In this document: positions 58,091 through 64,000 of the stretch, one piece after another
How the letters are laid out: every line of letters starts with the position of its first letter
Position numbering within the stretch: position 1 is the stretch's first letter
DNA from: Myxocyprinus asiaticus
Taxonomy: Eukaryota; Chordata; Actinopteri; Cypriniformes; Catostomidae
NCBI RefSeq assembly: GCF_019703515.2
Contig: NC_059372.1
Location: 12,899,992 to 12,963,991, forward strand
Direction of reading: 5' to 3'
DNA length: 64,000 bases
Made by a program: the position numbers and the translations under genes
Notes under the pieces: generated by a model
Told to the model about the DNA's origin: nothing
Database searches by the model: none
Seen by the model: only the letters and a program-made list of their open reading frames with translations

Positions 58091-59395
58091 GCCCTAACCA
58101 AAACCATTACTGGAGTAAAAATGTAATCTTAGAGGGAAAATGCAACCTTCAAACTGAATTCATCATTGATTATGTGAATGAGTTTACTTCCTGTTTTCCA
58201 TTGGACCAGAACACTCATGCCAAAGGAAAAGGTAAGCACATTTGAATTCATGCAAACGTGTCTTTTGGGAGGAGGAGTTTGTCAGTAACTTGGCAGAACG
58301 GGGTCAATGTGAGGGTACCGGAACATTCTGTTCAATGTTGTTGACTTCACGTGTGATCATGTTTGTGAAACAATGCGTTATGCAACAAAAAAAAAACAAA
58401 AAAAAAAAAACATTTTGAACAATAGTATGCTACATTGTTGTCACATGATTTCATTATATTTCATATTTAATTTAGCATATGGCATCTAGTTGCTGTAAAT
58501 AAATATGGCTATTTTGCATTTTTAATCCAAGTTTGTGTAACAATGTGCTAACTTTTAGCAGTTTGAGTCATGAAAGTAATCAACACAACTACAAACTTTG
58601 GGTAGCACATTTGATTGATTTGGGTAGCACATTACTTAGTTACTCGTATTATTACCGCTATTGTTTGGGTAAGGATGTCACATACTTCACATGTATACCA
58701 CACACAGGGATCATAATTTAGTTCACACTGACAAACGGGAAGTGAAACGGATGACCTGAACTTCAACCCTCAAATGTCTAAACAAAAGCCAGATGCTCCT
58801 AATACCACTACTCTAAATTTAATATAATTATCTGAGGTCATAAAAAACAATAGGCCTAGTAAAAAATAGAAAACATTTACAACCATGAAGGCAATAAACC
58901 TCCCTAGCATTATCTAGGGTATAAGCACCGTTATAATGCCAGTGTTTCATCTCGCCTGGCAGTACCAGTACGGGGGAGGCTGGATGGTTTATTAGCGCCA
59001 GGCACAGTCATCTTATCCAGGTTAGGGACTCAGACTAATCCGCCAACACTAGCTCCACCATGTCCTGCATTCCAGCGCACCGCCTCCCGACCACATGGAG
59101 CAGTTGAAGGGGCCGATACCACCCAGCGAGACGTTTAACTCCCCAACTGATATTTCTACTGAAGCCACTGAAGTTCAAGAGTGGCCCACAGATGTCAGAT
59201 TTTTCATACAAGCGGGAGTGAAAAGAGGTCACACACATGGACAATGTTAACCCTAAGCCCAAAGCGCATTAAAATGCCACTTTAGTTTGAAGTGATGTGG
59301 TTGGTTTGGGTTCTCATCATGTTGTTGAGTAAGCCAGTAGTCTAAACTCTTTTCAGAAAAGTGTGAAAGTCTTGTTTATTGATGGTAAATCGCTT
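58091..59395. other. Low-copy DNA, no gene seen
   Basis: A-runs at about 58386-58412. A minus-strand 75-codon open frame (59262-59035) has no domain. Confidence 0.45.
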
Positions 59396-59396
59396 A

Positions 59397-59686
59397 AAGG
59401 AATAGTTCACCCAAAAATGAAAATTCTGTCATCATTAACTAATGTCATTTTGTTCTAAACCTGTATGACTTTCTTTTTTCCATGGTATATAAAAAGTCAC
59501 CATTCACTTTCATTGAAAGAACAAAGATGCAATGGAGGTGAATGGAGACTATATTTAAACAAACATATTTGTATTCCATCAAAAAAAAAAAAAAAAAAAT
59601 TGGCAAAAGTCATATGGGTTTGGAACAACATGAGCACAAGTAAATAATGACAATTAAAATTTTTGAGTGAACTATCCCTTTAAAGG
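59397..59686. repeat. MITE family A, complete copy
   Basis: AAAGGAATAGTTCACCCAAA to the central TTCATTGAAAGAAC, then the mirror arm to GAGTGAACTATCCCTTTAAA, with an A-run at 59581-59599. Clearest full copy in the window. Confidence 0.88.
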
Positions 59687-61190
59687 TCGTGTTCTGTACA
59701 AATAATTAGTGCTTTACTTTAGTGCTAAAGTATATTTAACACAGAAAAAAATTACAATTAAATTTTAAAATTCAAGATTCCAAGCCTAGAAGTTAATTGA
59801 TGTACTTCCAACATGTTGAGCCTAGGTGATAATTTGGCAGACTCAAGTTTGAATCTGGGCTACATCACATCCCAATCTTATTTTGCTGTTAATGAAAGTA
59901 ACATAAAAGCTTCTTTAATTAAATAATAAAATATTCCATACATAAAATGGTGGACTCTTTCTGTAGCATTCAATTATTGTTTATCTTGCCCTGTCTCACC
60001 AAAGACGAGCCAAAGGAAGCTGTCTTTCAGGAAACAGGAAGTTGATTAGGTCAGCGGGTCAGAGGGTGATGCCCGATGGCTTTAGAGGAAGCAGTGTGGG
60101 AATGTCAGAGGAATGAATAACAGTCGCAGACTCATACAGAAGTTTATGAGCCCTGGACTCTCTCGCTCATCTTACAAAGGCTGCCGCAACCCTAGTTGTC
60201 GCACCCCCCCCCCCCCCCCCCAGAGAACAATGCAAATCTCGTCCTCAGAAATGCTAATGAAATTCTGACAAACAGCAGACAAAAGACAGAGAGACGATCC
60301 CACTGACAATGCAATCACATTCAATAAAACCTCCTTTTTAGTCTGTCATTCCTTGCCTGCTTACTTTATGAATACTCACACAGAATTGATGTTATGCGTA
60401 CACAAACCAACAAATGCTTGAAAGGGAAAAAAAGACGGAGAAAAAAAATTCTCCATCTTTCATCCCTGAACTCATTTAGAGCTTCCACAAGGGGCGGATG
60501 TAAAGAGATGTAAAACGATTTAGCCATAGTGTAAAAACAAGCTCCAATTAGCTAATTAAACCTGACAATTAACCAGCGAAAGATTTAGCTGCCAACACAA
60601 CAATGCAGACTGTCGGAACGTAAAACCCGAGGCTGGCACAAACAAAAGACATCCAATGTCTTTCGTTTTATCAGGTATTTTTACTTATCCTCCACCACCT
60701 AACAACCGCTTAGCTATTTTGTTTATTTGTCTTCGTCACTTGCCAGTGCACCACTCCTTTTATCACCGTTTCACAGAACTGAGAGCCTTCATTGCAAAAA
60801 CAATAGACTTCACCAACAACAAACAAACATGTTCTCCCACAGGAGTGAATGCAAAACACTTACAAAAAAAAATACCATGGTAGGCTACTACTTTGGAGTA
60901 CCATTTAAATACCATGGTATATACAAGAGTATCATGGTATTACTAGTTATAGACCACTATACAGTATATCAGTCAGGCTGACTAATCATCCAATATTTGG
61001 CCATTTCGACATTATTGTATCAACCTTGTCCACCTGGTCGATTAATGTAGCTGTGAAACTCCAAAATATACTGACAGCTTTGTCATTGGATAATGCATAA
61101 TTTTCTGTTTACAATAATTTGTGTGTAAAAAAAAAATAAATAAAAATAAAACATTTTTGTGTGTATGATTTCATTTATTTGTTTTTAGGG
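59687..61190. other. Low-copy DNA with small repeats, no gene seen
   Basis: Poly-C at about 60206-60222. At 60870-60945, ACCATGGTA occurs in a loose repeat (AATACCATGGTAGGC, AATACCATGGTATAT, ATCATGGTATTAC). No exon recognised. Confidence 0.5.
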
Positions 61191-61840
61191 ATGCACCAAT
61201 ATTAAAATTTTTGGCCGATACCAATAAGAAAAATGAAAAAAATAATTTAAAAAAAACTATAGGCCGATATCGCTATTTTGCAACTTACCTTTTTTTGTCA
61301 TTCGATCCCTGTTTTAGTTAGTAATGCTTACATTTTTTTTATTTTATTAAAATGTACAAAACCTTTTTACTCTTCTAACAATCATTAATTTCCAAAATAT
61401 ATAATTTCCGATCTCTGAAGTCAAATTCTGCTTGTTTCAAAGCATTTTGGATGGTTTCCCTTATCATGTCATTAGGTAAGAGCTGCCTTCGCAAAGGTTA
61501 CGTCCGTTTATGGCGTTTTTTTCCGCTTTAACTTGAGAACGATAAAGAATAAAAATTAAATGTTCTTAGGAGTGCCAACCCTTGTACAAATTGTAGCTAT
61601 TATTATTTCTGAATTGTGCATTTGAATTCACAGTTTTACTAAAAGTGTATTACTAATTAATTATAAATAAACCATTTGTTTTTCATATTGGTGTCTTCAT
61701 GCTTACTATATGCTGATGGTTTTAATTTGGTCAATAATTGGCCGATAAATATCAGCAGCTGATAGATCAATGAATCCCTTGTTTTATTTATATGTATTAT
61801 ATCAGCCATTAAAAACCCATATTGGTCGACCACTGTTTGA
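61191..61840. mobile_element. Decayed 'GGCCGATA' element
   Basis: TAGGGATGCACCAATATT and TTGGCCGATACCAATAAG on the left, ATTGGCCGATAAATATCAGCAG and CATATTGGTCGACCACTG on the right, resemble the ends of a common fish hAT-type repeat. The text GAGGTCGACCAATAC at 38673 is a related end. Edges are unclear. Confidence 0.45.
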
Positions 61841-61929
61841 CACCATTAGGGCCCATTTACACTGTATACATTTTTGCATCCATCTGCGCAGCTTTTTTAT
61901 TGTTTCTCTATGTAAACTTGCACTTCACG

Positions 61930-62113
61930 TATTTACATTTATGCATTTGGCAGACACTTTTATCCAAAGCGACTTACAGTCCACTTATTACAGGGACAAT
62001 CCCCCCAGAGCAACCTGGAGTTAAGTGCCTTGCTCAAGGACACAATGGTGTTGGTTGTGGGGATTGAACAGACAACCTTCTGCTTACCAGTGATGTGCTT
62101 TAGCCCACTACGC
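61930..62113 (-). repeat. V-SINE-like tRNA-derived SINE
   Basis: On the minus strand it starts at the A-box-like GCGTAGTGGGCTAAAGC, has a degraded B-box (GTCTGTTCAATCCCC), the conserved centre TGTCCTTGAGCAAGGCACTT and the tail GTCGCTTTGGATAAAAGTGTC. This is the layout of vertebrate V-SINEs. Confidence 0.75.
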
Positions 62114-62514
62114 ATGGTTGCCAATTGTCCCGTGTTAGCCAGGACGGCCCGTGTTTTGGTTGAATTTTAAACACCTGTCCCATATTTAAGCGGAGAAGCG
62201 CTCGAGGGGGATAACCCACGGCCCCCACGGTCGGACAGTGAAACATGCTATTGGAGCGACCAAAATGCTCAAGCATCTCATATTCACATGGCGAAATGTT
62301 GGCAACTGTAGCTAAACGGACATCTTTGACACAGACATCTTGACCGCAGGAGAACTGCATTTAAAGGAATATGTCACGATAACAGAGAGAGCAAGGTAGA
62401 ACCCAAACGCAGGGAGGCAAGGATAAGGGCTTTATTTACAAAACCAAAAGTACAAACTTTATAAAATTATATGTTTTACATTTCTATCCCTACAACAACC
62501 ACGATTTCTGCTAA

Positions 62515-62625
62515 AGAAAAGGAGAATAAGTCGAATTTATTTTTTGAGCTAATCAACATTATGCCACAAATGCTGTCGTTTGAGCTTATCTTGTTTTAAA
62601 CCCGGAATATTCCTTTAAAAGAACT
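62515..62625. repeat. MITE family B, right half
   Basis: AATCAACATTATGCCACAAATGCTGT to AAACCCGGAATATTCCTTTAA, as in the complete copy ending at 42294. Confidence 0.7.
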
Positions 62626-63305
62626 TCTTGTCTCGAGACACCTGTTTCTGTGCTGCATATAGCTTTTCAGAAGCAAAGAAGCATTCGGTGTTAACGGCCT
62701 GTTACTGTACCATGGTCCTCTTTTCTAAGGGTAGGCTGCAGCAGATAACGCAAAAGATTCATGAAAACATGAAAAGTGAGTAGACATATCCAGATTTGAT
62801 ATGACAAAGGTCACCACGGAAACGGAGCGTGCTTAGTCATCAAACTTCATTCAGAAACATCTCAAGCTGCCAGGAAAAAATCAGCCCTGGATTCCTGGGA
62901 GCACCTCATATTCCCATAACTCACATCCAGTGGGGTCGGACTCAGGTCTTCCCCTATTAAAAAGACCTAGGAGTCCATTTAAAGAGTGACAGGGTGAATG
63001 GAGCGAGTCTCATGACTTTTTTGACAGTGCCCTTAATTTCTTGCACCAGCGTTCTGGAGCTTTCCATTATTCCTGCCTGACGGGGGATTACGGCAGGCAC
63101 TCCACACCGTAACAAGCTCATTGACCTTTCCCTAGCAGGGATGGAGTATTTCACCCTGCCAATGGCTCCATACAACTGATTGCTTGCTGAGACCCGTTGT
63201 AATAATATTTGGCTTGATATGTGGGAAGGTGAGAAGAAGGTAACATTGTGTTAGTAGTATTCAATTAAGTATGACTGACACATTACAAGGGTATGATGCA
63301 ATAAT
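62626..63305. other. Low-copy DNA, no gene seen
   Basis: GC-richer repeat-free segment at about 62870-63180. A 72-codon minus-strand frame has no domain. Confidence 0.4.
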
Positions 63306-63450
63306 TAAAAGGATAGTTCAGGCAAAAATGACATTTCAAAAATCATTTGTTGTTCAAAACCCATATGACTTAACTTGCTTTCTTCAGTGGACCACAAAAG
63401 ATGTTAGGCAGAGTGTTCGCCTCAGTCCCCGTTGACCATTCATTCATTTC
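63306..63450. repeat. MITE family A, left-arm fragment
   Basis: AAAAGGATAGTTCAGGCAAAAATGAC, AAAACCCATATGACTT and GATGTTAGGCAGAGTGTTCG. Confidence 0.7.
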
Positions 63451-63554
63451 TCTCTCCAAAAACCCCATGTGCCAAAACAAATGTGGAATATTTCTTGCAT
63501 TAAGCCAGCAAAACAGAAATCTAAAGAGCAAAATAATTTCTTCTCCATGCGAAA

Positions 63555-63668
63555 TCAGAGTTGTAGATTTCCACTGTTTCCAAGTTGGAAGTCTGACATG
63601 AAGTGGCATTCTATTACACTTTTCCAAGTAGGAAGTTGGAAATCCCAACTTTCCGAGTTGTAAAGCGG
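63555..63668 (+). repeat. 'AAGTTGGAAGT' dispersed repeat
   Basis: CCAAGTTGGAAGTCTGAC, CCAAGTAGGAAGTTGGAAATCCC and TTTCCGAGTTG share a repeated core. I have seen such text in fish repeats; the extent is approximate. Confidence 0.4.
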
Positions 63669-63669
63669 C

Positions 63670-64000
63670 ATTAGGATATGGATTAAACTAGACTCTGTTT
63701 GGGTTAGCTCTATCAAGCCCTTTCTGCTCCCCTTACGGACTGAGGCCTTTACTTCGTGCCAGCTGGGTAACTCAAGCCCAGAGAAGGCCCAAAGTGGCCT
63801 TATTGTGGCTCAACTCAAGCCAAAAAGCAACCCAGTGCAAACCTACGGATTTGCAACACTGTAATTAACACTGAAAGATGGCAAATAATCCAGTCAAAGG
63901 CCCAATTGGTTTCCAATAAGCCACAGAGAAACTCTTTGTATAAATTGCATGGGAGTGAATGAGTGTCTGAATCATGTCAGACAATCAATCATGTTTCTGC
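63670..64000. other. End of window, nothing recognised
   Basis: Low-copy sequence without exon, repeat or mobile-element ends. Confidence 0.4.

Overview
The window is eukaryotic and reads as non-coding DNA of a teleost fish, most probably a cyprinid. It is AT-rich, full of CA/GT and TA microsatellites, and packed with fish-type mobile DNA: several Tc1 families, hAT and DIRS elements, tRNA-derived SINEs, and many copies of fold-back MITEs whose ends read roughly TTAAAGGGATAGTTCACCC, a pattern I associate with carp/zebrafish-type genomes. No bacterial operon, CRISPR array, rRNA or intact tRNA gene is seen.

Only one host coding segment is convincing: a 132-bp minus-strand exon (8774-8905) with good splice sites, encoding the end of a plexin-A Sema domain (closest by memory to plexin-A1). 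The window is therefore probably mainly intron of a plexin-A gene running right to left. A second minus-strand exon-like segment near 41.6 kb has coding-like codons and an acceptor-like sequence, but I do not recognise it.

Layout. 0-9 kb: possible solo LTR, SINE and MITE copies, a Tc1 MITE, microsatellites, then the plexin exon. 9.2-9.7 kb: degenerate minisatellite of about 60-70 bp units. 11.0-12.6 kb: hAT element with an 8-bp target duplication. 16.8-21.7 kb: decayed Tc1 element split cleanly by a DIRS-like tyrosine-recombinase retrotransposon. 22.0-24.5 kb: hAT-like element and a large fold-back element. 28.0-32.0 kb: three different Tc1 elements in a row, separated by TA microsatellite. 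34.3-40.7 kb: further DNA-transposon relics. 41.9-42.5 kb: MITE inside MITE. 44.8-49.5 kb: Tc1 and MITE copies. 49.6-52.7 kb: a Tc1-like fragment broken by a hAT element and followed by a second, shorter DIRS copy. 55.2-58.1 kb: Tc1-like fragment next to a hAT-like element that contains a MITE that contains another element. 59-64 kb: MITEs, a V-SINE-like copy and low-copy sequence.

No new enzymatic or defence system is visible. The most informative material is transposon biology: a shared internal deletion in two copies of one Tc1 family, two DIRS copies that keep their terminal and internal complementary repeats, TATA boxes facing inward from both DIRS ends, and the strong association of Tc1 elements with TA microsatellites. 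All family names rest on motifs and structure read by eye; no database search was run.
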